A DNA stretch of 38,817 nucleotides from a virus: IMG/VR virus record IMGVR_UViG_3300044733_006041, positions 1 to 38,817 of that record. One strand, 5' to 3'. A program made the translations under genes and the position numbers. Numbering within the stretch: the stretch's first letter is position 1; every line of letters begins with the position of its first letter. Shown here piece after piece: positions 1-8,818 of this stretch. The notes beneath the pieces are model-generated. The model saw nothing but the letters and a program-made list of their open reading frames with translations. It made no database searches and was not told the DNA's origin.

Positions 1-1068
1 CTATGTATTTATACACCCAAAAAGAGTTTTTGCAGAATTTAACCAACTAAATTTTTTAGCTGTTTCTACACCATTAATATTAGTAACAATTTTATTGTTA
101 TATACATATCTCATATAATCAATTATTTCGTCTTTTTGTTTATTATCAATTTTTGCCCAATTACCTTGTCCTACAAACGCTTTGCCATCGTAAGCTTTTT
201 CTGTTTCGTTTATATTTACAAGATAAGAGTTGTCTTCGTTACAAAACTCTGTATGAGCAGAATACTTTGTTGCTATTACTGGTTTATTCATACTCATCAT
301 TTCTAGTAGTTCTAAATTCCATCCCTCCGCTCTAGAAGGAAATAAGCCACAATCGGCATAATTAATAACTTCGGCTATTTCTGTATGAAATTTTGTTCCA
401 TTTAGTAGCTTTACTCTTTTATCGCTAGAATACATATTTTTCCATTGTTGTAATTCTTGTTCTGATGAATAGTTATTAGTATTTTCTGATGCTAATAAAC
501 AAAGTTCAACATCTGTTTCGTCAGGAAAAGCTTTCTGAAATAATTCTAATAATATATCGTGTCCTTTTCTAATTTCCCATTTACCTATGTTCATAAAAGT
601 ATATTTTTGTTTATTTGATTTTGTATACTTTGTACCATCAAATATATTTCTATCGACACCTAATGGTACCACTTTGATAGGCGTATCAATACCATTTTTT
701 TGTATAATGTCCTTGGCCCAATTGCAAGTTACCAATATTGTATCAGGTACTTTTAGGTGGGACAATTCTAAATTATTAAAGGTGTCTAGTTCAAAAAAAG
801 ATAGAGCATAGTAATGTCCTTTGCCGGTATGGTTGGCTAAATCGAATTGGTGCCAAATTTTTACAAATGGAGCGAACGGATCAAAATTTGTATGACTATT
901 CCTGTATAATTTTACTATCAGGTCATGATCATTTTTATCGTCTGCGCTTGGTTGTCCTATTGGAAAATAGGATATATTTTCATTGATAGAATACAAATTC
1001 TTAAGAATATTCCATGAAGCTATACCATATCCAGTAGAATTTATAGCACAAGAAAAGTTTATGTTCAT
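1..1068 (-). CDS. GT4-like glycosyltransferase
   Basis: Retaining GT-B glycosyltransferase, 355 aa, probably cytoplasmic, transferring a sugar from a nucleotide donor. The C-terminal Rossmann half begins near residue 157 with an IGKWEIRKG segment (GT4 proteins typically have GR/GKW..KG here). The donor-site signature PSRAEGWNLELLEMM lies at about 244-258, giving the E-x7-E pair E248/E256. It is the last gene of the long minus-strand operon, and its ATG overlaps the GMP reductase stop as ATGA. It ends with TAG at the window edge, so it is complete. The acceptor cannot be predicted. The GT4 family call is fairly firm. Confidence 0.85.
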   Translation of the reverse strand: MNINFSCAINSTGYGIASWNILKNLYSINENISYFPIGQPSADDKNDHDLIVKLYRNSHTNFDPFAPFVKIWHQFDLANHTGKGHYYALSFFELDTFNNLELSHLKVPDTILVTCNWAKDIIQKNGIDTPIKVVPLGVDRNIFDGTKYTKSNKQKYTFMNIGKWEIRKGHDILLELFQKAFPDETDVELCLLASENTNNYSSEQELQQWKNMYSSDKRVKLLNGTKFHTEIAEVINYADCGLFPSRAEGWNLELLEMMSMNKPVIATKYSAHTEFCNEDNSYLVNINETEKAYDGKAFVGQGNWAKIDNKQKDEIIDYMRYVYNNKIVTNINGVETAKKFSWLNSAKTLFGCINT

Positions 1069-2180
1069 TTGCGATTTATCCTTACAAATTTAGCGCATTT
1101 ATTAAAATCTTTTAGATATTTAGCTCCAATATATGTTCCACAACTTCTCAAACCACCAAGTATTTCTTGCACAATATCTTCGACTGGTCCTTTATACGGA
1201 ACTTTTTCTACTTTTCCTTCACTCGCTCTGTATGTTTTTTTACCTTCTCCGTGTTTTTGTTGAGCATAATGACTACTCATTCCATAAAACTTTAAAGATT
1301 TTTTTCTTTTTTCTGGTGGATCATAACCAGGATCATTTGGTTGCCACCATTCATCAACTACTTCTCTGTCGTTATTTACTATTGCGCATCTGTATTCGTA
1401 CTCCCATTCTCCTTCACAAGGATCTGTTCCAGAAAATAATGTTCCTAGCATTAGAAAATCAGCACCTCCACAAATGGCTTTGCATACATCTCCGCTGGTT
1501 CTACAACCGCCGTCGCTCATGATTAAACCTAGCCTACCGGTCTCTGTTTTAAGTCCATGTGCAGCATGACCACACTCATTAACACAGCTGAATGTGCCGT
1601 AGCCAACACCAGTAACCATTCTGGTTTGACAAAACTGGCCGGGACCGATCTGTATTTTACAAATATCCACTCCGCCATGAATAATTAGTTCTTCACAAAT
1701 TTCTGGAGTGGTTACATTACCAGCACAAATAATACTATCATTAAAAGTATTTCTAACATCTTTGCAAAACTTAACAAAACTTTCCATATATCCATTAGGC
1801 ACATCTATTACTATGTTTGGATTTTTACCTAATTTTTTCGATACAATTTTTAATTTTTCTATATCATCATAGGATTTTCCTATACTAATCCAAGCATAGT
1901 CTACCCCAGCCTCATTAAGAATATTAACTAGCTCGTTAGCATCATAATATTTATGTAAAGCTGTGATCATTTTGGATTTTGATAATCTTAAAGCCATATC
2001 TTTGGTGGTAAGAGGAACCATATTGGAGCATACTATAGGGATACCTGTCCATATTCTTGGGCTGTGATAAAATTTAAAATTCCTTTCAAGTACAACTTCT
2101 TTTCTACTCTCAAGCGTTGTTCGTTGTGGCACAATAAGAACATCATCAAAATCTAACTTAATATCTTGACTAATTAGCAT
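1065..2180 (-). CDS. guaC: GMP reductase (IMPDH/GMPR family)
   Basis: Predicted NADPH-dependent reductive deamination of GMP to IMP, 371 aa. The N-terminus (KLDFDDVLIVPQR) is typical of the family. The active-site loop GPGQFCQTR places the catalytic Cys at 184 with Thr186 two residues later, matching the GMPR Cys-x-Thr pair. GFYGMSS-like YGMSS (299-303) followed by YRASEGK (317-323) separates GMPR from IMPDH. An extra stretch at about 260-295 makes it longer than the human enzyme. ATG start, overlapping the upstream small ORF by 11 nt. It sits in a glycan operon, where it may shift purine or GDP-sugar pools. Family call strong; role inferred. Confidence 0.9.
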   Translation of the reverse strand: MLISQDIKLDFDDVLIVPQRTTLESRKEVVLERNFKFYHSPRIWTGIPIVCSNMVPLTTKDMALRLSKSKMITALHKYYDANELVNILNEAGVDYAWISIGKSYDDIEKLKIVSKKLGKNPNIVIDVPNGYMESFVKFCKDVRNTFNDSIICAGNVTTPEICEELIIHGGVDICKIQIGPGQFCQTRMVTGVGYGTFSCVNECGHAAHGLKTETGRLGLIMSDGGCRTSGDVCKAICGGADFLMLGTLFSGTDPCEGEWEYEYRCAIVNNDREVVDEWWQPNDPGYDPPEKRKKSLKFYGMSSHYAQQKHGEGKKTYRASEGKVEKVPYKGPVEDIVQEILGGLRSCGTYIGAKYLKDFNKCAKFVRINRK

Positions 2181-2385
2181 CTTTTATATACTCCATGAAA
2201 TCACTAATATCGTAACAAAACCATTCTTTAAAAGAATCAAAGCCCTTTTCTGTTACACAAATTTTTGAACCAACTAATAAGCCTCTGTGTTTGTAATATT
2301 TTAATGTCGCAACTATCGCGTCTTTGTAGTTATCTCTATCTATAATATATCTAATATGACCAGATTTAATATAGTATTTAGGCAT
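2170..2385 (-). CDS. small conserved phage-type protein (71 aa)
   Basis: Function unknown. I chose the ATG that overlaps the upstream stop by 8 nt (ATGCCTAA), giving a protein beginning MPKYYIKSGHIRYII. A longer reading from a TTG at 2436 would overlap the upstream gene by 59 nt and lacks a good ribosome site. The pattern K-Y-Y-x-K-S-G, a central amphipathic helix and V-T-E-K-G-F resembles a small protein I recall from several large phages, but I cannot name it. It lies between the deoxyribosyltransferase-like gene and GMP reductase and is probably translationally coupled to both. Confidence 0.6.
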   Translation of the reverse strand: MPKYYIKSGHIRYIIDRDNYKDAIVATLKYYKHRGLLVGSKICVTEKGFDSFKEWFCYDISDFMEYIKDAN

Positions 2386-2911
2386 TATTAAAAAATTGCC
2401 ATCTATTATGAGTTTGTATTTTTTCTGAAGAGTCAATATAATTCAAGTAATTTTTAACTTCGTCCCATGAAGATAATATCATCTCGTGCGGTATCGTTCC
2501 AAACAACCAATCTGGAGCATTGTTTTTTCCTTGTTCCATATGAATAATTACGGGTTTTTTACTTCTATTAGCTAAAAAAATCTCCTCATAAGTACCACAA
2601 GGATGCACATCTATATCAAGATTAACTATTAAAAAATCACTAATATCAACAAGTCTTAAGTCAACGCAACGAATATTCTTCATTATTTTTTTAAGCTCAT
2701 CATATTTTTCTTGTTGTTTTAATTTTGTTTTGTATGCATGAACAGTGTGATCTTCGTTACCATCTAAACATGGTTTCTTTATTGGATTAAATACCGTAAT
2801 GCCTAGATTCATAAGAAAAGGAGTTATATTGTCTCTCCATGTTGAGCCCCTATCTGGTACTCGATCCATAGCCCCTGCTAGATATACTCTCTGATTATAT
2901 AGTCTATTCAT
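2378..2911 (-). CDS. nucleoside 2-deoxyribosyltransferase-like protein
   Basis: 177 aa with the fold signatures of nucleoside 2-deoxyribosyltransferases and related N-glycosidases: YLAGAMD at residues 10-16 (nucleotide loop), DFLIVNLD near 92-99, and CGTYEE at 105-110, whose Glu would be the nucleophile. Members exchange bases on deoxynucleosides or hydrolyse N-glycosidic bonds of nucleotides. The start lies 1 nt after the stop of the 48-aa membrane protein. With GMP reductase two genes downstream, it makes a small purine-metabolism pair inside the sugar operon. Whether it is a transferase or a hydrolase cannot be told from sequence. Confidence 0.7.
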   Translation of the reverse strand: MNRLYNQRVYLAGAMDRVPDRGSTWRDNITPFLMNLGITVFNPIKKPCLDGNEDHTVHAYKTKLKQQEKYDELKKIMKNIRCVDLRLVDISDFLIVNLDIDVHPCGTYEEIFLANRSKKPVIIHMEQGKNNAPDWLFGTIPHEMILSSWDEVKNYLNYIDSSEKIQTHNRWQFFNNA

Positions 2912-2912
2912 T

Positions 2913-3059
2913 TTAGTCTATAAATAAATAAGTAAAAATATTCTTTGATGGTTTTACTCCAAGACTTGGATTTCTTTTGACCTGTTGCATATCGTTTAGT
3001 CCTTGGAATATACCACAAACTCCAGATATAATTATTCCAACTAATATAATATAATTCAT
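2913..3059 (-). CDS. small single-span membrane protein (48 aa)
   Basis: A 48-codon ORF reading MNYIILVGIIISGVCGIF then a polar tail ending NIFTYLFID. Its ATG overlaps the TGA of the upstream glycosyltransferase as ATGA, and its stop is 1 nt before the next ATG, exactly the spacing used across this operon. Residues about 3-18 form one hydrophobic segment long enough to span or dip into a membrane. No function is recognised. The gene-junction geometry is the main support that it is real. Confidence 0.65.
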   Translation of the reverse strand: MNYIILVGIIISGVCGIFQGLNDMQQVKRNPSLGVKPSKNIFTYLFID

Positions 3060-3790
3060 AATATTTTTCCTAAATATCCAAAATATTGACTTCTCATAGA
3101 GTTTACTTCACCAACCATCTCTTTTAATGTTTCCGGATTAGTTGAGCGACCAGTTGGATTTTCATAGTATAGACCAACCGGATGGTTGACCATCTTTATT
3201 GTAGCACCGCCAACGGCACAACGCAACCAAAAATCTCCGTCCGCTGCTGTTTTGTAGTTTTCATCAAAGTATCCAAATCTATCATGAAGACTTTTTTTCC
3301 ATAACGGCATACAATGAGGACTATTATTTCTTAAAAGATTCTCGAAACTATGTGGAAGATAAGGATAAATTTGAGTATAATTATTATCTATGTATTTTTC
3401 ATTAGCTTTGTGGGAAACGTATGTAAATCCGTATACTAAATCTAGTTCTTGGTCTTTATCGAATTGATGCAATAAGATCTCTAGTCCTTCTTTATTTTTA
3501 CGGTCATCAATGTTCCAGTTGCCGATAATAGATGACGAACATTTTTTTATCGCTATATTCCAACCAGCGTATAGTCCAGGATCATTGTTTAATTTAAAAT
3601 ATTGAATATTAGAATATTCTTGTATTAATGGTAATATATATTGTTCTTCATTTTCTGGAGAGTTACAATTTAAAAAAATAAATTCTATATCTTTAAAGAT
3701 TGTTTGTTCTATGAGATTATCCAAATAAGACTCTATGAACTTTTGTCCTTTATAGAAGGAACAAAAAATAGAACATTTATATTGTTTCAA
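3056..3790 (-). CDS. GT2 family glycosyltransferase, TTG start
   Basis: 244 aa GT-A enzyme. The N-terminus KCSIFCSFYKGQKFIESYLDN-type start matches GT2 (strand, then the nucleotide-binding loop). WNIDDRK near 93-99 supplies a D-D metal-binding motif, and AADGDFWLRC near 183-192 resembles the GT2 ED/D catalytic-base region. No in-frame ATG is near the N-terminus. A TTG at 3790 is preceded by AAGGAG ten bases upstream, so TTG is probably the real start, overlapping the rmlC-like gene by 14 nt. Substrate unknown. Confidence 0.85.
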   Translation of the reverse strand: MKQYKCSIFCSFYKGQKFIESYLDNLIEQTIFKDIEFIFLNCNSPENEEQYILPLIQEYSNIQYFKLNNDPGLYAGWNIAIKKCSSSIIGNWNIDDRKNKEGLEILLHQFDKDQELDLVYGFTYVSHKANEKYIDNNYTQIYPYLPHSFENLLRNNSPHCMPLWKKSLHDRFGYFDENYKTAADGDFWLRCAVGGATIKMVNHPVGLYYENPTGRSTNPETLKEMVGEVNSMRSQYFGYLGKIL

Positions 3791-4322
3791 GATATGGTAA
3801 CTCCTTATCTTTATCAGATAAAATAATATCCTGAATAGATATAGGTAATTGTATATTGAGTTTTGGGTCGGACCAATTTAAGCCGTGCTCGTGGTATTTT
3901 GAATGGTCATTGGTTGTCCAATAACTAAATATAGCTTGTGGTTTAGATAAACATAAAACACCATGAGCAAATCCTGGCGGAATATACATCATTAAATTAT
4001 TAGTTTCGCTGAGAGTATGAGTCACGTATTGTCCATATGTCTTTGATTCTTTACGAATATCAACAGCTATATCTAATATTGAACCAATTATACATCTAAC
4101 TAATTTTCCTTGTTGGAATGGATAGGTTTGATAATGCAACCCTCTTAATACTCCATAGTATGATAGTGCTGTCTTTTCTTGTACAAACTGCTGATCTATA
4201 TATGGCGTTAAGATTTTAGTATTAAATACTTCTGCAAGATATCCTCTATGATCAGTAAATTTATCATACTGAATCAGCAATATATCTATAATAGTATTAT
4301 CATGTATTACAGAAAGGTTCAT
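3777..4322 (-). CDS. rmlC: dTDP-4-dehydrorhamnose 3,5-epimerase-like (RmlC)
   Basis: 181 aa cupin-fold sugar epimerase, the usual RmlC length. It shows FTDHRGYLAEVF (about 22-33), VLRGLHYQ with the catalytic His63, the K73-containing QGKLVRC strand, LDIAVDIRKES, PPGFAHG (about 115-121) and SYWTTND with the catalytic Tyr134. It would invert C3 and/or C5 of a dTDP-4-keto-6-deoxyhexose. An RmlD-like reductase lies four genes upstream in the same operon, but no RmlA or RmlB is in this window, so the precursor would come from elsewhere in the genome or from the host. ATGA overlap with the upstream gene. Confidence 0.88.
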   Translation of the reverse strand: MNLSVIHDNTIIDILLIQYDKFTDHRGYLAEVFNTKILTPYIDQQFVQEKTALSYYGVLRGLHYQTYPFQQGKLVRCIIGSILDIAVDIRKESKTYGQYVTHTLSETNNLMMYIPPGFAHGVLCLSKPQAIFSYWTTNDHSKYHEHGLNWSDPKLNIQLPISIQDIILSDKDKELPYLETI

Positions 4323-4945
4323 TTTGTAGATTCCGCCACCAATATCCCCTGTCTTTCGCTGGTATTATTATATAATACATTAAACGTTTTTGGATTATTT
4401 AGTATATACTCTTTTGTATAACAGTTTTTAAAAGTTTCTGTATCGTCCAGAATGAATATTTTTGTTCTATCTTTGAGTTTTAAAAATTCTGCATACGTAC
4501 TATATTCTCCTCCATCCAAAATTAATAAATCAATAGTATTAGGTATTAAATATGTTACGTCAGGAGCTTGTGACAGTTCTGATACACTATGTTGTCTCCA
4601 CTGTAGTTGCAAGGATTTGCTATATAATCGAAAGAACCTATTGGATTCTTCGATACTCTCTATAGAGATTAAATCGTCAACTCCAGCTATTGTGCCATAT
4701 ACCAAATTTACATATTGTGTATATGTTGATAAATTATTTTGAGCTTGTAAAAATTGTTCTTTGTTAGCTTCTATAGACATAAATTTATTATTTTTTTTGG
4801 TATCTATAAAAGCATCTATAATGCATTTAGTTGAACCATAACCATTCCATGTTCCGATATCTACTATATTTATAATATCGGGTCTTGATGCATATTCATA
4901 TATTAAATTACCTAAAAAATTATTTCTATTAATTTGTCCTAGCAT
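4319..4945 (-). CDS. class I SAM methyltransferase-like protein
   Basis: 208 aa. NIVDIGTWNGYGSTKCI near residues 26-42 is a motif-I-like glycine loop, FMSIEANKEQF supplies the acidic residue after strand 2, and DLLILDGGEYSTYAEF near 140-155 resembles the post-motif acidic strand. This fits sugar- or small-molecule methyltransferases of the Methyltransf_24 type. It is followed after 5 nt by the radical SAM gene. The target is unknown; modification of a glycan residue is a reasonable inference from its neighbours. Confidence 0.65.
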   Translation of the reverse strand: MLGQINRNNFLGNLIYEYASRPDIINIVDIGTWNGYGSTKCIIDAFIDTKKNNKFMSIEANKEQFLQAQNNLSTYTQYVNLVYGTIAGVDDLISIESIEESNRFFRLYSKSLQLQWRQHSVSELSQAPDVTYLIPNTIDLLILDGGEYSTYAEFLKLKDRTKIFILDDTETFKNCYTKEYILNNPKTFNVLYNNTSERQGILVAESTK

Positions 4946-4950
4946 GTATA

Positions 4951-6330
4951 TTATTCCTTAGGAAAATTGGTTGGACTTCCATCTTTAGAATATTCAGAAT
5001 ACTTAGGCTTATAATTATCGCCCAGCCATCCTATAGTTTTTTCTAAAGCACCATTATGTTCTGGACTACCATCATAAAGATTAAAGTTGTGTAATGTTTC
5101 AGCGTGACCTATTCCGACTAGCTCGTCCCATAGTTCTGTGCCTGGAAATGGAATACAGTCGCTAATTTGCCAATGTACTTTATTATTGTTTTTTTGTCCT
5201 ATGGAAGCCAATTCCTGTAGCATACTTTGATCTCTTTTCCAAGATCCGTCTTTTTCTCCCGGAAGATTTTTCATTGTTGTAAAATGAAATTCCATATTAG
5301 AAAACCTAGTAACTAAATATTTTAGATTATCATATGCTAGCTGTGTATTCATATGTTTTTTAACATTATCAGATAGCTCTTGATTAAATGTCTCTACTCC
5401 AAATCTCATACCAACGCAACCAGAATCTACCATTTTATCATAAAGTTCCGGTTTGCTCGTATCTATCCTGCCCATCATAGTCCACGGCAGACCTATTTCT
5501 TTTAGACCATCACATATTTTTGATATTCTACCTGGGCCCAGATTCCATGTATCATCATCAAAAAAAATACTTCTAAGATTTTCTTTTAAAATATATTGCA
5601 TTTGTTTGATTTCATCTATTACCATAGCTGCTGATCTAGCTCTATATTGTCCATTATTAATAACATTTGGCCATTGACAATAAGTACATTTAAAAGGACA
5701 TCCTCTAGAAGCGCTGATGGTTAATTGTATGGGCTGTGTGGACATACTTGGATCATAGTAATTTTGTATATATTCTAATGGTCTATATGGAACAAAATTT
5801 TGTCCATTAGGTAAAGTGTCTATATTTTTTAGATGTTCAAATCTAAAGATTTGTTGTTCAATATTTGGATTTTGACAAATTTTAAGTGCTGGGATATCAT
5901 ACTCTCCAATTATACAATAATCTACATGATCCAATAACATACAGTCATTTGCATAAGTTTTCATATGTGGACCACAGTATACATTTACGCAATTTAATTG
6001 ATCCTTCAATTCTTTAGCTACTCCATCAACTATAGTAAAAGTAGGAGTTGCGACATCATAAAAAATAATATCTGGTTTAAGTGATATAATTTCTTGTTTA
6101 GTTATTTCTAAATTATTATGTTTAAGAGCTACTCCATCATAAAAATATACTTCAAAATCATGGCTTTCTACATATTTAGCTGCCCAGCCAAGCCAAAATG
6201 GAAATGGAGCATATCCATGGAAATGTCCTCCTGCATTAGTCCATGGCCATCTAGATCCAGCATTCGGTCCAGTATGTATTTGTCCATCAATATATTTTAT
6301 GTTGGGTATATTAGCAAATAAAATTTTCAT
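4951..6330 (-). CDS. B12-binding-domain radical SAM protein
   Basis: 459 aa. An N-terminal cobalamin-binding Rossmann domain (about 1-150, with IGEYD near 141-145) is followed by a radical SAM core with SASRGCPFKCTYCQWP. This gives the CxxxCxxC iron-sulfur ligands Cys211, Cys215 and Cys218. GVETFNQEL further on is the family GxE/SAM-contact region. Relatives methylate unactivated carbons or phosphinates, or rearrange carbon skeletons. In a glycan operon, C-methylation of a sugar or lipid carrier is plausible but unproven. ATG overlaps the upstream TGA as ATGA. Confidence 0.88.
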   Translation of the reverse strand: MKILFANIPNIKYIDGQIHTGPNAGSRWPWTNAGGHFHGYAPFPFWLGWAAKYVESHDFEVYFYDGVALKHNNLEITKQEIISLKPDIIFYDVATPTFTIVDGVAKELKDQLNCVNVYCGPHMKTYANDCMLLDHVDYCIIGEYDIPALKICQNPNIEQQIFRFEHLKNIDTLPNGQNFVPYRPLEYIQNYYDPSMSTQPIQLTISASRGCPFKCTYCQWPNVINNGQYRARSAAMVIDEIKQMQYILKENLRSIFFDDDTWNLGPGRISKICDGLKEIGLPWTMMGRIDTSKPELYDKMVDSGCVGMRFGVETFNQELSDNVKKHMNTQLAYDNLKYLVTRFSNMEFHFTTMKNLPGEKDGSWKRDQSMLQELASIGQKNNNKVHWQISDCIPFPGTELWDELVGIGHAETLHNFNLYDGSPEHNGALEKTIGWLGDNYKPKYSEYSKDGSPTNFPKE

Positions 6331-7226
6331 ATTAGTCTTTCTAGCCAGTCGATGATTGATGTTGTTCTATGTTTAAATGTATGATATTTTAAAACATGCA
6401 TATAACCATTTTCTCTAAAAGGAAGTGTTTCATCTGGATTATTTAGGTAAAAAGATATTTTTTCTCTCAAATCATAAAAACCTTCAGTAAATACTATAGA
6501 ATTAGAAAATTCATGATTCAAAAAAATAGATGAATCTGATATTATGAAACCCTTACATGCTAAAATATTAAAAATTCTAAAGTTGAATGATCCGTAATTT
6601 AAATGTTCAGTAAGATGAGCATTGAGGCAGATTTTTGCAGAAGAGTAGAGTGTGGCTTCATCTTCGACACTTATTTTACCGTGGCATAAATTTGAATTCC
6701 ATCCTTGTGGATTACCATAAATAACTAAGCCCATATCAGCTACACATAATAAATATTTATTTAAACTAACAGCATCTCGAATATTATTACCAACAAAACA
6801 AAGATTGTGGCGTAAATTATCAGCTGGTTGTTTTGGGTAAAATATCTCTTCATCTACAGCAAATTGACATACAAGACCATCACTGTGGCATTCATTTTTT
6901 AAACCATCGGACGGAAAGATGAAATTATTATAGTTGTTGACAACAGAATGGAACATACCTACTGTTCCGGGCCAATGCGGTTTTGGAAAAACGTTTTGTA
7001 AATATAATACTTTGTATCCACTAGTACATTCAACCAATGGACTAAAAGCAATACTAACATCATATGATGTGTCTGTTGATCCATTTAAGTAGATCTCAGA
7101 TACTCTGCTATCTCTGGACATATACTTGTGCCATGCCCTGGCAACCATTTCGTCGCCCTGTACATTAGCCCCATTGTTAGAGGTATTTAGGGACGATGTT
7201 GATGTTGATATAATATTAATACGCAT
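6327..7226 (-). CDS. CgeB-like GT-B glycosyltransferase
   Basis: 299 aa, GT-B type. The middle carries a LCFVGNNIRDAVSLNKYL segment (start of the C-terminal Rossmann domain, about 142-160). A C-terminal block (GSFNFRIFNILACKGFIISD, about 206-225) matches the donor-binding region of CgeB/Glyco_trans_1_2 proteins, where R-x-F-[ED]-x-x-A-C-G is typical. Here the usual acidic residue is replaced by Asn, which is slightly odd. It overlaps the RmlD-like gene by 11 nt and the radical SAM gene by ATGA. Confidence 0.75.
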   Translation of the reverse strand: MRINIISTSTSSLNTSNNGANVQGDEMVARAWHKYMSRDSRVSEIYLNGSTDTSYDVSIAFSPLVECTSGYKVLYLQNVFPKPHWPGTVGMFHSVVNNYNNFIFPSDGLKNECHSDGLVCQFAVDEEIFYPKQPADNLRHNLCFVGNNIRDAVSLNKYLLCVADMGLVIYGNPQGWNSNLCHGKISVEDEATLYSSAKICLNAHLTEHLNYGSFNFRIFNILACKGFIISDSSIFLNHEFSNSIVFTEGFYDLREKISFYLNNPDETLPFRENGYMHVLKYHTFKHRTTSIIDWLERLI

Positions 7227-8037
7227 AATTAGATTTTAGTCTTGATAGACCTGTGCGTATATCATCTGGCGAATGATTAAATAATGTAGCATATTTTTTA
7301 TTACATAATGATAAGTTATTGGGAAATCTATTATTAGTTGACTGTCCACCATATAGAATACTAGTGTCTCTACCAAATATAGTAGCGACTGTTGTGTATA
7401 AATCAAGTCTATTAACCACACTTGAACCAGCCAAATGAATTGTTCCTGTAAAATCTTCATTAATAAGATTTTTAATCATTTCTGCTAAATTCATAGCATA
7501 AGTTGGCGTGTTGTAAATATTTGTATAACACTCAATTTTTTGAGAACTGTCAAGTGATGATAGTAGTTTACTAAGCCATATACAACCATTTCCATAAACA
7601 CCAGAGGTTCTAATAACAATATAATTATCGTGTTGACGACTTATTAATTCTCCTTTTAATTTTGAGCATCCATAGATCGTGGTTGGTTTAGTTTCTGAAT
7701 CTTCTTTATAATTTCCACTAATTCCATCAAATACATAATCTGTTGATATATAAATAAATTTAGTTTGTGCATTAATTAAAGAAAATATATTAGAAATATA
7801 ATTAGCATTAATATCAAATGCTATATCTGGCTGCTTTTCGCAATATGGAACATCTTTTATTCCAATAGTATATATAATAGTATTAAATTGTGACCATGGC
7901 ACATTATTATATGTTTCAGAACGTGTTATATCGAAAGTATGTCTATTGGTTACGATAGTATTATCATATTGAGAAAAATATGAGTATAAATTTGAGCCAA
8001 TAAAACCATTGCCAAGAATTAAAATATTATTAGACAT
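7216..8037 (-). CDS. RmlD-like NAD(P)-dependent sugar reductase/epimerase
   Basis: 273 aa extended short-chain dehydrogenase. The dinucleotide loop ILGNGFIGSNL spans residues 7-17, the conserved ISTDYVFDG block is at about 97-105, and the catalytic pair is in YGCSK (Tyr122, Lys126). These features match dTDP-4-dehydrorhamnose reductase (RmlD), which completes dTDP-L-rhamnose. With the RmlC-like enzyme nearby it suggests synthesis of a deoxysugar donor for the many local glycosyltransferases. Starts with ATG; the ATGTCTAA overlap with the upstream gene end implies coupling. Confidence 0.8.
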   Translation of the reverse strand: MSNNILILGNGFIGSNLYSYFSQYDNTIVTNRHTFDITRSETYNNVPWSQFNTIIYTIGIKDVPYCEKQPDIAFDINANYISNIFSLINAQTKFIYISTDYVFDGISGNYKEDSETKPTTIYGCSKLKGELISRQHDNYIVIRTSGVYGNGCIWLSKLLSSLDSSQKIECYTNIYNTPTYAMNLAEMIKNLINEDFTGTIHLAGSSVVNRLDLYTTVATIFGRDTSILYGGQSTNNRFPNNLSLCNKKYATLFNHSPDDIRTGLSRLKSNYAY

Positions 8038-8818
8038 TATTTTGGATCCTATCTATCCAATAGTTAATAGATAATAAATTTAAATTATATTTAGTATTTA
8101 TAATTTTAAGATATTCTTGATTTATTAGACCATAATTTAGTATATCGTCAATAGTATTTAAAATAATAATAGGCAATTGTTTATATAACTTATATATTGC
8201 ATAATTATTAATATTAATAGTTACAGGTATTCTATTGCTGTATAGTACTTCCCATAATCTATGAGTATCAATACCATTACCAGCTGGACAAAGAACCATT
8301 TTATGGTCTTGTATTTTTTGAAACATATCATATAGACTTAATATTGGATTATCCAATGTAATATATTTTGATTGTTTGGCCATATCGTATATTTTTTGTC
8401 TGTATGCCGGATTTGTTGTAATATTAAAATTACAATATAAGAATTGAGTTGGTATATAGTTTTTGTCTAGATTTTGTAGTATAGATTCTTTTAGACCAGC
8501 CCTATCTGGATATCCTATTCCATGACCATCTCTTATTGAAAAATATTGATTTTCTAACCCAAGAGGAATGGGCTCTACCATATTGTTATAGGTAAGAGCA
8601 TTAACAGCATACCATTTTTTAATATTTTTTGGAGCTAAAGATACTATTTGGTCCGTTATGGGATAATCAGAGTTGCCTGTGATCAAAACAACTTCATTAT
8701 CTAATTTAGTAATAGTTTCAAAATCTTGTAAAAGATAATCTGTTTTACAAAAAAATACAGTTTTTCCATCATGTAAACTGGAAAGTTTATTATGTTCTAA
8801 AAAATCAGTATGGTTCAT
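8030..8818 (-). CDS. exostosin-like glycosyltransferase
   Basis: 262 aa from the ATG at 8818; a TTG at 8833 is a less likely start. The C-terminal half has KMVLCPAGNGIDTHRLWEVLYSNRIPV-type sequence (about 194-220), the donor-binding block shared by exostosin/GT47 and related proteins in which an H-R-x-W/E element precedes a P-V strand. PIPLGLEN near residue 90 is also typical. The central operon position and 14-nt overlap with the DUF6165-like gene support co-expression. Acceptor unknown. Confidence 0.7.
   Translation of the reverse strand: MNHTDFLEHNKLSSLHDGKTVFFCKTDYLLQDFETITKLDNEVVLITGNSDYPITDQIVSLAPKNIKKWYAVNALTYNNMVEPIPLGLENQYFSIRDGHGIGYPDRAGLKESILQNLDKNYIPTQFLYCNFNITTNPAYRQKIYDMAKQSKYITLDNPILSLYDMFQKIQDHKMVLCPAGNGIDTHRLWEVLYSNRIPVTININNYAIYKLYKQLPIIILNTIDDILNYGLINQEYLKIINTKYNLNLLSINYWIDRIQNNV

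Noticed and set aside
1133-1522. Plus-strand 129-aa open frame
   Set aside because: It is antisense to GMP reductase, has no ribosome site and its composition looks like a reverse-complement shadow.
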